Part shown: one piece after another, positions 52,043-63,909 of the stretch
How positions within the stretch are numbered: position 1 is the first letter of the stretch
Layout: each line of letters opens with the position of its first letter
Assembly: GCF_000001735.4 (NCBI RefSeq)
Contig: NC_003076.8
Location: forward strand, 6,200,001 to 6,264,000
Length of the DNA stretch: 64,000 bases
Direction of reading: 5' to 3'
DNA from: Arabidopsis thaliana
Taxonomy: Eukaryota; Streptophyta; Magnoliopsida; Brassicales; Brassicaceae
The notes under the pieces: model-generated
The model's database searches: none
Told to the model about the DNA's origin: nothing
The model's input: only the letters and a program-made list of their open reading frames with translations
Translations under genes and position numbers: made by a program

Positions 52043-54560
52043 ACAGAGGAACTGAGAGAAGGAAAGGTATGGGAAGCGCCAAGGATTCCTTTTTGCTAGC
52101 GCTTGGTGCATTTTGTGAAAAGGGTTTGTCTTTTTGGCTAAGAATATTCAAGACTTTCTCTATGATTTAAGAAATGTATTTATCTATTGATATGAAGCAG
52201 CAAGTATTTGCAGGTTGGTCTGAAATTTTCTTTTCACTAAATGTGTCTTTTGTGTTAAGAGAAGTTAAACTATTTGTTGCTCTAATGTGATGTGGTTTCA
52301 TACTTAAGTGATCTCTCTGCAGATCGCAAAGGTCAACTGTCCAGTTAGATTTGTTTCAGTAAAACGAGCATAGTCAAAGGTTAGCTTATGCTCGTTTTTC
52401 TAAAAAGGAGATAGCTTGTGCTTCAGTTAATGCCTTAATGGATAGTTCATGGCAAAAAAATATAAAACTTTTCTTTGTGTTGTTATGTTGATCCATCGAA
52501 GTGTAAGGAGTACCACAGTATGAACCTTTTCAAGGATATACTTACTGGTTTATACTTTTTATTGTGGATAGTTGGTCGTTGGTCTGTGTGAGCCATGAAC
52601 TGAAGCAGCTTGAGAGAGAGAAGTTGTTATTTAAAATGGAGACTCTGAATTAGCTTAAATCTTTTGTTGATGAGCAAGAGCAGGATGTGGAGCGTATTAG
52701 GCACAAAGTTATTTTTAACAAAGGTTGATTCCATGAAGAAGAAAATGAAGACTGAGTACATCAATGCTATCAGGCTAAGAAAAATATGAAGAAAATATTG
52801 AAAAGCAAAAGAAAGGAACGCATTCAAAATGCAAAAAGGTTAAGCATACATTGCAAAATATAAGTGAAAAATAACCATTACAGAATATATTCTCATCTCC
52901 TCAAGACCTCAATCCTAAGGCCTAATAAGAATCTGTTGTTCTGTTCTTTAATAAATATATTTTGATTTTTTTTAGTTTTAAGCATCTTTCATACAATTTT
53001 TTCTTAACTCTTTTATATGAAGTTTGATTTTACTGTAGAAAAAAAATTCCTTTACAAAAAATATGCCAAAATATATATATTTTTTGTATATGTTCAACAA
53101 ATATTATTTTAAAATCTAAAATAAATAATATTTTAGACCTCTTTTACCACAGTCCACATGCGTTGGACCATCGCACAACCTATAATTGTGGATATATGAT
53201 TTACAATTTTACAAGCCAGATATGAATACAAAACTCACTACTTTTGTACGATGATCAAATAGAGTAGTAAGTATAGTTAAAATAAGAGATGTGTGTCTTG
53301 TGTCCAACATAGATCAACACCTCAGAAAAATTGGGTTTTATAGGCTGTGCTAATTATTTATTATTAATGGAACATTTATTGAGGAATTTTGATCCTCTCA
53401 TTTTGCTCTTAAATTTTGTGTTCTAATTAAACATTTTATTATTGATTCAATATTTGATTATTATATATGCGGAATAAACTTATTTATCTCTAATTTGAGA
53501 CCAACTTAATAAAAAAGAGGTTGACAAAAATATTCTTACAATTTTATTCATAAAAAAACTAAAAGAGAATTTAAAACAAACTCGATAGAGGAAAAAAATA
53601 TGACTATGAAAAGACACTTATAAGCGCTCCTAACAAAAAAAGAAGATATATATTATGAATTTCATATACTTTATTTTGAAGACTAGTTGTGTGATTTTGA
53701 CTCCACATTCAACACTACATATTCTCTTTTCGTTGCATGCATATATCACATTAAGCTAATCGTGAGTAAAAAAACTCCCTGTAAATCACTTGGACTACAA
53801 ATTAGTGATGATGTGCACAGTTTGCACATTTACTCGAAATATTTGCTAAAATACTTGTAACATTTTTTTTAATTACAATTTAATTATTTATTGGAGAGAC
53901 AAGAATTTTTTTTTATATATATTTGAATGTTGAATTCTGAAGTTTTAGATAATCTATGAATTCTGAAGTAAATAATTTTGTCTCACCTCTGTGTTGATAC
54001 GTTATAAACGCACCATTGATAAGCTTCCAACACAAACCAACATCAAACTACATCGATGTATCACTTCTTCACACACAATACTCTCGATTAGAGAAGATCA
54101 ATATTGAAAAAATCAAAAGAGAATATAGAGACTAGAATCTTCAGCACCATCTTTAGATTCTACTTTTCCCAAGTAGTTTCGTAAAAGATATAATCAAATA
54201 TTGTATAGTTTAGTGTATTTAAATTTCTAATTGATTTTATGTTTTAAATAAATATATCGCTTTGGTATTCAATGTAAGTTTTTTAAGAAACAGATATAGA
54301 TTTTTTGGTTCGATTTTTGATCTGAATCGTTTAAATCGATTTTTTTCTTTGTAAAACCCTAAAACTAAAATATCTATTCTTCTCAAAAAAGACTTTTATA
54401 TCCATAAATAAAGTCTAATTTGAGTATAAAAGTCTTTTCCGAATAATAGAAAATGACCAAAACACCCTTGTCTTCACAAATTGGTAGCAATTTAGCTAAA
54501 CTTGGAAGGGTTTTTACGTAAATAAACAAGAATAAAAAGTTCAAATGACCTTAAAGTTTC
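52043..54560. other. AT-rich spacer between the DUF3444 array and the DnaJ gene
   Basis: The first 300 bases align in parts with the 3' flank of gene 2 (GCAAGTATTTGCAGGTTGGTCT at 46310 and 52199; CTCTCTGCAGATC near 46451 and 52312). The remainder is AT-rich with no supported gene apart from the coiled-coil remnant listed next. Confidence 0.5.
52587..52850 (+). pseudogene. remnant of a coiled-coil coding sequence
   Basis: Reads VSHELKQLEREKLLFKMETL, stop, then LKSFVDEQEQDVERIRHK and a Lys-rich tail with more stops. The heptad-like charged pattern suggests an old exon fragment. Family not recognised. Confidence 0.35.
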
Positions 54561-54720
54561 TAAAAATTACAGTAAAACCAGAGAACCATATAAACCGTGA
54601 GGTGTCTCCCCAGAAACGAAGACGAAGACAGATTCCAGTCAAAGAGGCAGTTGGGCATCGACGTGAGCTTTGACGGTACCCTATCTCCTCCGTTTCCTCT
54701 CTCTGTTTCTCCGAACTCCG

Positions 54721-55129
54721 GTGAGTTTCCGACGCTCTCTCTGTCTCTCTCTCGCACTCTCTGTGCCATTCTCTTACTCTTCAGTACGGTTCTGTTTTCT
54801 GAAATCGATTAGTCTTTGGTTTTGTCAAAAGCCCATAATTTTACCTTCATTTCTGAGAAATTCGACGCTGTTTCTCATGTCTTACTTGAATGTATGTCTT
54901 TGTTGAAAACATGTTTGGTTCTTTCGTTTTCTTTTGCTTTTGACAGTGCTGAATTCGAATTTTTACATGTAGGGTTTTAGCAAGAGAATAGCTTGAAAAT
55001 TTGGGATTTTTTTTTTTTGGTATGAGCAACAAAGATGTCTGAATTGCATGTCATCGTTGGAAAACTTGTTTGGTTCTTTGGTTTTTGCATTTATTTTAAC
55101 AGTGTTGAATTTCGAATTTCTCTGTGCAG
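54721..55129 (+). other. 5'UTR intron of the DnaJ-DUF3444 gene
   Basis: Donor CCG/GTGAGTTT at 54721 after a CT-rich leader; acceptor TGTGCAG at 55123-55129, 47 bases before the ATG. Part of a partial tandem duplication lies inside it. Confidence 0.55.
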
Positions 55130-55192
55130 GGTTTAGCAAGAGACGAGATTGAAGAAATCTGGGATATTTTTAAAGTATGAGCAACAAAGATG
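54888..55192. repeat. tandem duplication (about 155 bp) spanning intron end, leader and start codon
   Basis: Copy 1 is about 54888-55037 and copy 2 about 55041-55192. Shared blocks are GTTTGGTTCTTT, GACAGTG/AACAGTG then TGAATT, GGGTTTTAGCAAGAGA, and ATGAGCAACAAAGATG at 55022 and 55177. The upstream copy encodes only MSNKDV before a stop. Confidence 0.8.
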
Positions 55193-57831
55193 AGGCTCTA
55201 CGAGCCAAAGATTTAGCAGAAGATTGGATGAGCAAGTCAGATTTCACAACTGCTCGTAGAATTGCGATAAAGGCTCAGAAAATGGATGCAACTCTGGAGA
55301 GTGTTGTTGCTCGCATGATTATGGTGTGTGATGTGCATTGTGCAGCATTGGAGAAATCTGGTGATGAGACTGATTGGTACAAGATTCTTCAAGTGGAGCA
55401 AACTGCAGATGAAAATACCATTAAGAAACAGTATAAGAAGCTTGCTCTTCATCTTCATCCGGACAAAAACAAACTCCCTGGTGCTGAATCTGCTTTCAAA
55501 ACTATTGGTGAAGCTCAGAGGGTTCTTTTGGACAAGGATAAAAGGAGGTTTCATGACATGAGACGAAAACCTGTCTTTAGAAGGCCTGCACCAGCACCAG
55601 CACCAGCACCATCATTTCAACCACCCCAACAAGCCCCGACCACACCTTTTTTCACTCAGCGTGGTTTCCAGACAAATGTTAATGTGGCAAGGAAGAGACC
55701 TGAAAACCAGAAGAAACCTCAAGCTCAACCAACTGGGTTTGATGGTCTCGCCAGCTTTACGACCTCATGCGCATTTTGTCACAGGAAGTATGAATATCAA
55801 AGGAAATTAATCAACACACTGATGACTTGTTTGAATTGCGGTAAGCAATACGTTGCTTTTCAAGAAACTTTCCAACCACCAGTTCAGCCGACTTTCTCCT
55901 TCTTCCAACAGAGCAAGGTTCCTACACAAGAGGCAGGCAAGGCAGTGGAGAAGCAGCCAGAAAGTTGTGCTAAAAGTTTTTTTAGTAAAGAGGGTTCTAG
56001 AGCAAAAAGCTCTGGTGTTTCTGCTGAGAACATCAATGGAAAGAGAAAGAGGAAGAAGGTCGTTGAATCCAGTGACAGCTCTTGCAGCGAGAGCAGTATT
56101 GACTGCAATGAAGTTCCAGCTGGTGGACAAGATTCGGGGTCCAGCGGTGCACAGCATTCTCGGAGGTCTGTCCGTAGCAAGCAGCAGGTTTCATATAAAG
56201 AGGATAAAGAAGAGGATGCAGAAAGTGCTGAGGAGTCTGATTTCAGAAAGAAGTCACATGAGGATCAACCGTTTACAGAAACCTTGCCAAATGGTTTAAA
56301 CAGGACAAAGAAGAGTAAAGCAGCAAAAAATTCAAGTTCAGGGAGTGCGTCAGATGCAGAAATTCAGTGTACTGATCCTGATTTCAGTAACTTTGAGAAG
56401 TCGAGGGAAGTGACCTGTTTCAAAGCTGGTCAGACATGGGCAATCTATGATGACATGGGTGGAATGCCTCGATACTATGCCATCATCAGAAAAGTCATAA
56501 GGAAACCTAGTTTCATGCTCAAAATACAATGGCTAGAGGCTGAACCAGATGATGAGAAAGCAAACCTGTGGGTTCGTAAAAACTTGCCCATCTCTATTGG
56601 CAAGTTCAAACTTGGTGGAAATGAGAACATAGAGAAAACTCCATGTTTCTCTCATATGATCTACTTTAAGGTAGGAAGCATGAAGGATACTGTCAGAGTA
56701 TACCCAAGAATAGGAGAAACATGGGCTCTCTTCAAGAACTGGGACATCAATTGGTCCTCTGGTCGTCGGCGTTCTTCCCATGAGCATGAGTATGAGTATG
56801 AATTTGTTGAGATCCTGTCAGAATATGTTGAAGGGGTTGCAATACAGGTTGCGTTCTTGCGTAAAATAAAAGGCTTTACAAGTGTATTCTGTCGAATTGC
56901 ACCAGGTGGTGGATCAGACACAATTCAGATTCCGCCTCATGAGTTGCTTAGATTCTCCCACAGCATCCCCTCAACCAAATTGACAGGAAAAGAAGGAAAT
57001 GGCGTTCCCATTGGTTCTTATGAGTTCGATACAGCTGCATTACCACAGAAAATTGAACAAGAAGAAGCTGTCCCTGTCTTACGAGAATCTGCCAAGTTAA
57101 ACCAAGTCAATCATAACTCTCCACCTTCATCGGAGCCAGACTGTATCGTCATTCCTAATTTCCAGTTCAACAACTTCAGCGCTGAAAGATTGGAGGGAAA
57201 GTTTGCACCTGGTCAGATATGGTCATTGAACAGCAAAGAGGATGGCTTGCCCAAGTGTTACGCAAAGATTCAGCAGATAGTATGGAGGCCGGTATTCAAG
57301 TTGCAGATAAACCGGCTAGAGCCAAAATCATTGCTTGAGAACGTTATACAGTGGCATGACAAAAGAATGCCAGTCAGTTGCGGAAATTTCACTTTGAAGG
57401 AAGGCCGGGACGAGACACTCACTAAAGTGACTGATTTTTCACATCAGATTAAGGCAGAAAAGCATTTCAGGATAAACGAGTACATTGTTGTCCCCAAGAC
57501 TGGCGAAATTTGGGCAATGTACAAGAACTGGAGTGAAACAATCAAGGCCACAAGCTTGAAGAGGTGTGAATATGAGGTTGTTGAGGTTCTTGATGACAAT
57601 GACAGTCACATCGAGGTTATGCTGTTGGAACAGGTTGATGGGTTTATTTCAGTATTCAAGGAAAAATTGGAAGGAGGCATCGATGTGAAGAAGAAGATCC
57701 CAAGGTGTGAATTGTTGAGATTCTCACATTATGTTCCTGCATTCCGCTTAACTGGAGAGAGAGATGGAGCTCTTAGAGGCTATGTTGAGCTCGATCCAAG
57801 TGCGTTTCCCCTTAACTTGCGCAGGTCTTAG
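55177..57831 (+). CDS. DnaJ (J-domain) protein with two DUF3444 domains
   Basis: Single coding exon, 884 aa. The N terminus has the MSNKDEALRAKDLAEDWM helix typical of this plant family. The J domain lies at about residues 66-128 (DWYKILQVEQTADENTIKKQ, HLHPDKN with the HPD triad, HDM), so it should stimulate an Hsp70. A Pro/Ala stretch follows, then a CxxC pair of zinc-ribbon type (CAFCHRKYEY ... CLNCGKQYVAF, about residues 198-230), a Ser/Lys-rich NLS region (GKRKRKK), and two DUF3444 domains starting at FKAGQTWAIYDD (about 415) and FAPGQIWSLNSKEDG (about 676). No lesion. It is the intact relative beside the broken DUF3444-only array. DUF3444 function is unknown. Recalled as At5g18750. The alternative upstream ATG (55022) leads only to a short ORF. 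Confidence 0.92.
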   Translation: MSNKDEALRAKDLAEDWMSKSDFTTARRIAIKAQKMDATLESVVARMIMVCDVHCAALEKSGDETDWYKILQVEQTADENTIKKQYKKLALHLHPDKNKLPGAESAFKTIGEAQRVLLDKDKRRFHDMRRKPVFRRPAPAPAPAPSFQPPQQAPTTPFFTQRGFQTNVNVARKRPENQKKPQAQPTGFDGLASFTTSCAFCHRKYEYQRKLINTLMTCLNCGKQYVAFQETFQPPVQPTFSFFQQSKVPTQEAGKAVEKQPESCAKSFFSKEGSRAKSSGVSAENINGKRKRKKVVESSDSSCSESSIDCNEVPAGGQDSGSSGAQHSRRSVRSKQQVSYKEDKEEDAESAEESDFRKKSHEDQPFTETLPNGLNRTKKSKAAKNSSSGSASDAEIQCTDPDFSNFEKSREVTCFKAGQTWAIYDDMGGMPRYYAIIRKVIRKPSFMLKIQWLEAEPDDEKANLWVRKNLPISIGKFKLGGNENIEKTPCFSHMIYFKVGSMKDTVRVYPRIGETWALFKNWDINWSSGRRRSSHEHEYEYEFVEILSEYVEGVAIQVAFLRKIKGFTSVFCRIAPGGGSDTIQIPPHELLRFSHSIPSTKLTGKEGNGVPIGSYEFDTAALPQKIEQEEAVPVLRESAKLNQVNHNSPPSSEPDCIVIPNFQFNNFSAERLEGKFAPGQIWSLNSKEDGLPKCYAKIQQIVWRPVFKLQINRLEPKSLLENVIQWHDKRMPVSCGNFTLKEGRDETLTKVTDFSHQIKAEKHFRINEYIVVPKTGEIWAMYKNWSETIKATSLKRCEYEVVEVLDDNDSHIEVMLLEQVDGFISVFKEKLEGGIDVKKKIPRCELLRFSHYVPAFRLTGERDGALRGYVELDPSAFPLNLRRS

Positions 57832-58144
57832 ACTAATTCTTGTAGGGAGGGTTGTTTCTTTGTAAGAACTAGTAGTAGTAATGGCTTTTACATTCTGTCG
57901 AAATGTGTAGTTTTCAGTTCTAGATTCAGACGTTAACTTCCATCAAAAAATGTGTTGATGAAAAAACCTTTACCCTTATATGTGCCTCTTGCTCTGTCTT
58001 ATCACGTGTGTAATACAGACAACTAATGTGTGTCAATTTCTGTCTTCACTTACCGTTTTTCGTTTGAGTTGATTAGAAGAAACTAAAGCAAAGGTCAGAA
58101 AATAATCAACTAACAAGTCGTTAAATGCAGATAGTAAACAACAA

Positions 58145-58216
58145 GGGCGTTTGGTCTAGTGGTATGATTCTCGCTTTGGGTGCGAGAGGTCCCGAGTTCG
58201 ATTCTCGGAACGCCCC
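58145..58216 (+). tRNA. tRNA-Pro(UGG)
   Basis: 72-nt cloverleaf: acceptor stem GGGCGTT pairs with AACGCCC (58209-58215), discriminator C at 58216. The anticodon stem CTCGC/GCGAG encloses loop TTTGGGT, anticodon TGG at 58177-58179. The B-box-like GAGTTCGATTCTC is present, and a T-rich terminator follows (TTCCTTTTT). Confidence 0.95.
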
Positions 58217-58507
58217 TTCCTTTTTACTCATTTTAATGAGTTGACAAGAAACACTTCTCTCAGGAGCCAAAAAATTTAAAATTTTCAAAACATTCTTGAA
58301 CCTAGAATCTCATTCACAACAGCTCTTTCACTTGATGTACACAAATCACACATTCTCACTGTAATTCCACAAAAGTTATTTTCATACAAAAGTACAAACT
58401 ACAAAGAACTTGTATATCTACAGGTCTCAATGTTGTAAGAGAACCCATCTATCTATGCAGCAATTTACCCTTTCAAATCCGAACTTTAAGAACAGAAGAG
58501 ACTATCT
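58217..58507. other. 3' flank between the tRNA and the RINGv gene
   Basis: 3'UTR of the minus-strand RINGv gene. Nothing else seen. Confidence 0.5.
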
Positions 58508-60828
58508 TTATACTAAGTTTGTATTCCGCGGAAACCGCACAGGCCGAGAGGAATAACAAATGCACAACAAGTTTAAGCACATTGCCATCCCGAAACCCAG
58601 TATCCCTGCAAAAAGCATTGCATAGATAACCGGCACACGAAGCTGCAACAAAAGATATTTACATGAGAACTTTTTCCAATTGTAGGTATGTGATTATGTG
58701 TTTTAAGTAATTCAAAGCCTAAAACATACGGTTTAGTATTACTTACTGTAGCATATAATAGATGAACAAGCAATGCCACTAGTGCAAACTCAAGAGCTGC
58801 GTATGTCCATATGTATTCTCTGATCGCTGCAAGTCCGGAAAGTAACAGTTAACAGTTTTACATAATTGTGTTGGGGGAAGAACAATATAGATTGGAAATT
58901 TTTCTTGAGGGAGTGGTATTATACCGAGGATGACGGCAAAAGTTGAGGCTAAGAGTGCAAGGGTGAATGAAAATGGCGCTGCAACAAATATTGCCTGTGA
59001 ATTCAAGTCACGAATCTACAGAATAGATAAGATTCCCTGTTATGTTGTCTTCGCAATGAAAGGTAAGATCTTTGTAATGAAAGATGGGATATTTGTTATG
59101 AAATACCGGAATGTATGTGTTTTTGAATACTCGGGGTAAGAAAAAGGAAGCATTACCAGTAAATGTTCAAGGAAGAAGAAGTAGCAGACGGTGCTGATGA
59201 GTACAAGCACTACAAACTCTTGCCCAACACTGCATTACCAGTCATTCGATTATCAATTGTCAGATTCTTTAAGGAACTTTGGACAAGGAAAAAGGGAAAA
59301 AGTTTTTAAAGCGTTCTGATTTACCTGATGCTTTGTGGCTCTGAACTCTGCTGAGTGAGTTCCCGTCTATTGGTAAGTTGATTAATTGTTGGGACACGGA
59401 GGAGTATCACTGGTAAGTTCCGGACTTCTTGTCTGCATACATCGCAGATTCGTGTTCCTTTTGTACTAAACCACTTAATGGCACAATGCTCGTGAACAAG
59501 TCTGAGGTCACCTTTGCAACTGCATTCCATTTTCAGTGTGTTACCTTCTTCGCACACATCAAGACAAATCCTGCATACTGCTTCTTCTTCAGGAATTTCT
59601 TCTTCTGTTTCTTCTGCAGGAACTGGAGTGATTTGATCTGCCAATGAAAACAGAAGAAATAAGGAACATAGGAGTGTGAACTTGCCGTTTCATTGATAAA
59701 AAAAAACAATTTTCTTTGAAGTGATAAAGCTTCTCGTGAATCAATCTATTCCATCATTATCCATGAATTCTAAAAGCAGCCGGCAAAAACAAATAGAGCT
59801 CAAAACTTCAATGAAAGTTAGAAATAATACCGCCATTTGCTTCATTTGAAATGTGATTTTTGTTGTCGTCAAAAGAGACAGCTCGTACAATCACTCTGTT
59901 CATGGACAAGGATCTTGAAACAGATGCATGAAGACCATCTTTCTGCATCAAACAAATTCCAATCTTATACTTTCGAAAAGAAGCTATTTGAAGAAAATTA
60001 AAATACTTTTGCACACTACAATTAAAATGAGACTCACATTAGACTTAGGCTGTTCACTATGCACCACAGCGGAAACAGGCGTTGTAGATACAACCAGAGA
60101 CAGTTTAGCAGAATTACTAGAAGGAAGTGACAAACACCTTTTCCAGTAAGGCGATGTGATCGGACTTGCAACAAGAGGCTTTTCACTGGTTTCTGAAACA
60201 CTAGGACTTAGTAGCAATCTTCTCTCATAGTTTGGTAGAGAAGCTTTCCTTTTCAGACTCAGATTTCTCAAAATTCCTAAACTAGGCGTCGGTTTTGGTG
60301 GTATTTGGATAGAAACATCCAATTGGCTTCCACTTGGCTGAGATCTGGATACATCTTCAACAGATTGTTCTTTAACCTGATAACAATCATTGATTAAAAC
60401 CTCATACTGATAAATAAAAAAATGAATCTTTCTACAGTGAAGCAACCAAGTTAACAATCATAGCAATCAGGGACTGAAGAACACTAAGTATGCAATTCTC
60501 CATTTCCTTTTTTTCTGATTGGTTAATTTCAGATACCAGTGATAAACCCTAGATTATTCACAAAATGAAATTCATGAAACGATACCAAACCAATTGAGCA
60601 AGAAATGTAAAACCCTTTAGCGATTCTGAAAAATATACATTTAAAATCACACTAACGGAGACTTTGTATTATAAAGATTTCAACTTTAACCTAGAATCTA
60701 GCAAAAGAATTACAAAAATTTAAGATTTCGAATACCTGAGAAGAAGAAGAAGAAGAAGAAGAACCAGTAGAAGAATCTTTAGCGAGAACAAAATTTCTGG
60801 GCGGTTGAATTGAAGAGCCTTCCATCAT
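58508..60828 (-). CDS. RINGv (MARCH-type) membrane zinc-finger protein with DUF3675-type tail
   Basis: Probable membrane E3 ubiquitin ligase. Start [16 protein letters not shown] at 60828 (or the next ATG at 60825). Exons include 60736-60828, 60038-60376, 59831-59942 and 59325-59637, then shorter membrane exons, ending with a last exon 58508-58642 and TAA at 58508-58510. A Ser-rich disordered N terminus is followed by an acidic stretch ([14 protein letters not shown]) and a C4HC3 RINGv finger: [27 protein letters not shown] and CDVC. Hydrophobic segments follow ([68 protein letters not shown]). Substrate unknown. Recalled as At5g18760. Confidence 0.85.
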
Positions 60829-61425
60829 AATCGAACCAATAGAAACCAAAACAATTTTGAAGAAATCAAGTTTGATCGACAAAAAAATCTGAGCCAGGGA
60901 GAGAAGCAATCAATCTAAAGAGATTTGAGAAATTTGTCGTTTATTAATATGTAGCTAAAATCCGACAAGAGAGATTTTTTTTATTAATGTGTGTGTGTAT
61001 GCAACTATGCATGCATCAGAAGAATCCAGCATTTTTACTGCTCTTTAATTACCCGCTTAATTCAATTACCAGTCAAACTCACTCTTCCTCTGTTCTTCAG
61101 TTACCCATTTACTTTAATTCGACTAAACCGAACTAAACCAAACAAAAATGCTTAGACCAAAGCCTGCTTAATTTATTTCCCATCAATATCACTTACCAAA
61201 TACAAAATAAGAGTGTATTCAACATTCATATCAATTGGGCGCCGACCCAGTCTGTGTCCGGATAGCCCATTATATAACTTTTGGGCTAAAAATATTTATT
61301 TGCAAAACAAAAAAAAACAAAAAAAACCGCGAGCTTGTGAGACATAAGAGAGAAGACGAACAGAGTGTTCACAAACCCTAACATTTCAGAAAGACGATTA
61401 CTCGATAACACAGAAGAGAGATTAA
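60829..61425. promoter_or_regulatory. divergent promoter between the RINGv gene and the F-box gene
   Basis: AT-rich. A GGCGCC palindrome and site II-like GGGCTAAA/AGCCCA occur near 61240-61285, and a telo-box AAACCCTAA at 61373-61381 lies about 50 bases before the F-box ATG. Confidence 0.45.
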
Positions 61426-63172
61426 ATGGTAAATCTCATGCGGAAGTTCGCAAAATCGTAAGTTCCTGTTTCATATCGTTATGATATTTGACCATTTCGT
61501 AGTTAGGTTTCGGGATTGCTTTGATAAGGTAGTTGGATTCTCTCCATTTGTAATAACCGTATCAGTTTTTTGAATTTCAGGATTGGTAGACCGGGAACAG
61601 AATTTTGGAGAGGGGAAGATATGATAAGCGCATTACCTGATCATTTGCTATGTCATATACTTATTTTTCTTTCTACTGATGAATCTGTTTTGACGAGTGT
61701 TTTGTCTTCTAGATGGAGAAATCTCTGGAAATGGGTTCCTAGGTTAGACTTAAACACCTCTGATTTCCCATACCCTAATGACGTAACTTGTGCGGCTTTC
61801 ATCGACAAGTTTCTGAATCTTTATAACGAATCCTACTTGCGGGAATTCAAGTTAAGAATTGACCAAGCTAACTTTCGCAGTAATGTATCTCTTTATGAGC
61901 CGTGTCTTGGTGTAGTGATTAAGAAGCCCAACGTTCGGCATTTCCAAGTTGAGAGTGATCTGCTTGAGCATTGGTGCACTAGTGAGATACGATTAACCCT
62001 TTCTGCTTGCCAGGCATTGGTATGCTTAAAGCTCCATTTAGTATGGCTGAATGACTTTGAGTCTCTATCTTTGCCCTGTCTCAAGATCATGTACTTGGAA
62101 GACGTTGTATTTCCTAGCGATGCGGCTGCAGAGACGCTAATCTCGTGCTCTCCGGTTCTTGAAGATTTAAAACTAAGCCTCCATAGAGATGATGTTGTAG
62201 TTGTTCTACGTGTCTACTCACAGTCACTAAAGAGCTTCACTCTAAAACGGGCGGTTCCTGTTTATGCTATAAACGGTGCACATACAGTGTTGGTCGATAC
62301 TCCGAGGCTTGTGTATATGAGTCTCATAGATTACCAATTCAAAAGCTTCAAGATAATCAGCATGAGTGACTATGTCAAGGTTGATCTTGATGTCGACTTT
62401 GAACTGATGCGTGATGAATTATCGGAAAGAAATATTGTCTATGATCTTCTCAACAATTTTTCAGGTGTTAGAAATATGACCATCTCGTGGACAACTCTTA
62501 AGGTATGTAAAGTAAAACTGTTTACAAGCTCTAAAATTTCACTTTATCATTCTTTTTCTCACTTTCATGTTCTGTTTACTCTTCTTTTTGCTCGCAGTTT
62601 ATCCATAGATTCCATGACATGAACCCACTACCCAAATTTCGTGACTTGACCCGTTTGCGTGCAACTATGTCCTCAGACGCCTCTCTGGAAGTGTTGCGAA
62701 TCGTTCTTGAGAGCTGCCCGAAGCTGAAACACTTTCACTTCACCTTGGTAATGATCTGCAAGTTTCTTACCTAAGAAATGTTTTTTAATCTACTCATTTC
62801 TGGTTTGGATATGTTGCTTTGTATTTGCAGGAATTGGTTAATGATTTTCCAGAGGCAGTAATAACTGGATTCTCGAGAGTGTTACCTCGTTGTTTGGTAT
62901 TTTCCCTTGAATCCGTTGAAATGGAAAGCCCGATCACGGAGAAAGCAACGGAACTGAAACTGGTAAGATACTTTCTGGAGAACTCAGCAACACTCAAGAA
63001 GCTTGTTCTACTTCTGAATCATGAGTCTACTGGAGAGAAACACGAGCCTGGTGTCTTGAAACAACTCATTGAATCTCCAAGACGCTCTAGTTTGTGTCAA
63101 TTTGAAGTTCTTGCAGTGCCTCCAAATCCGGAACCGTGGTGGATTTATGTAAAACCCCAGAGGTTTCTTTAG
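61426..63172 (+). CDS. F-box / FBD-type leucine-rich protein
   Basis: Four exons: 61426-61457, 61581-62502, 62598-62747 and 62831-63172, giving 481 aa. A short first exon (MVNLMRKFAKS) is followed by the F-box (DMISALPDHLLCHILIFLST ... SVLSSRWRNLWKWVPRLDL), the LRR-2 type central region (LVCLKLHLVWL, SLPCLKIMYLEDVVF, LISCSPVLEDLKLSL) and an FBD domain (ATELKLVRYFLENSATLKKL, LIESPRRSSLCQFEVL). Expected role: substrate adaptor of an SCF ubiquitin ligase; substrate unknown. This family is large and fast-evolving in Arabidopsis. All splice sites are GT-AG and phases join correctly. Recalled as At5g18770. Confidence 0.9.
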
Positions 63173-63269
63173 TGCTATCGCTGATGAAATTCTCATACCT
63201 TCCTTTATGTTACTCTATTTTTATTACGTCTATGTTGTAACCTACATCAAAGTTGCATTTGACAAAGGA

Positions 63270-63660
63270 AGGGGACGGTCTAGTCCAAAAGTTTGCCACT
63301 AGGTTCCACTACCTCATGTCGTTCGTTTGAATCACCATCTTGTGCAAGTAGCTTGAATCCATTCTTTTACATCCGCTTGGAATTTGTAAAACTACTCTGG
63401 AAGAGTTTTTGGTATTTTGTAATGCCTTGGGTCTTTTGAAAGTCTAAAAATGTGGGATATGTTTTCGGAGATTTGTGATATTGTTAAAGGGATATTTTGA
63501 CAGTCTCTAAATCTTCATGGAAAAAGGGCAAGTGAAGAGGGTATACTTGATGCTTCTCTTCGGAAAGGCAACATATTTGGCACAGTCGATTAATCTGAAT
63601 TCCTCTTGAATTGATTGTTCTTTGGTAAGGTTGGTAATTTCCATACTGAGTTCTACAAAG
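63270..63660 (-). mobile_element. LINE fragment (zf-RVT region), antisense
   Basis: On the minus strand, one frame reads RSIKYTLFTCPFSMKI, stop, RLSKYPFNNITN, and another RGIQINRLCQICC and FQKTQGITKYQKLF. These resemble the zf-RVT zinc region and following linker of plant LINE ORF2 proteins. It is short and full of breaks. Boundaries are approximate. Confidence 0.5.
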
Positions 63661-63717
63661 AAACAGAGTCTACATTAGACGGAGGATCATGAGTAAGATA
63701 ACCAATAACACTAGTTC

Positions 63718-63909
63718 AAAAGCGTGATCACGGAGAAAGCAACTGAACTGAAACTGGTTAGATACTTTCTGGGGAAGTCAACAACACTCGAGAAGCTCGT
63801 TTTACGTCTGAATGATGAGTCTTCTGGAAAGAAACACAAGCCTGGTGTCTTGAAACAACTCTCTGAATCTCCAAGACGCTCTAGTTTGTGTCAATTTATC
63901 ATTCTTTGA
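63718..63909 (+). pseudogene. duplicated FBD-exon fragment
   Basis: Copy of the last exon of the F-box gene (62919-63105): ITEKATELKLVRYFLGKSTT and LSESPRRSSLCQF, ending in an early TGA after FIIL. No F-box or LRR part accompanies it inside the window. It could be the remains of a tandem F-box copy; the window ends 91 bases later. Confidence 0.8.
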
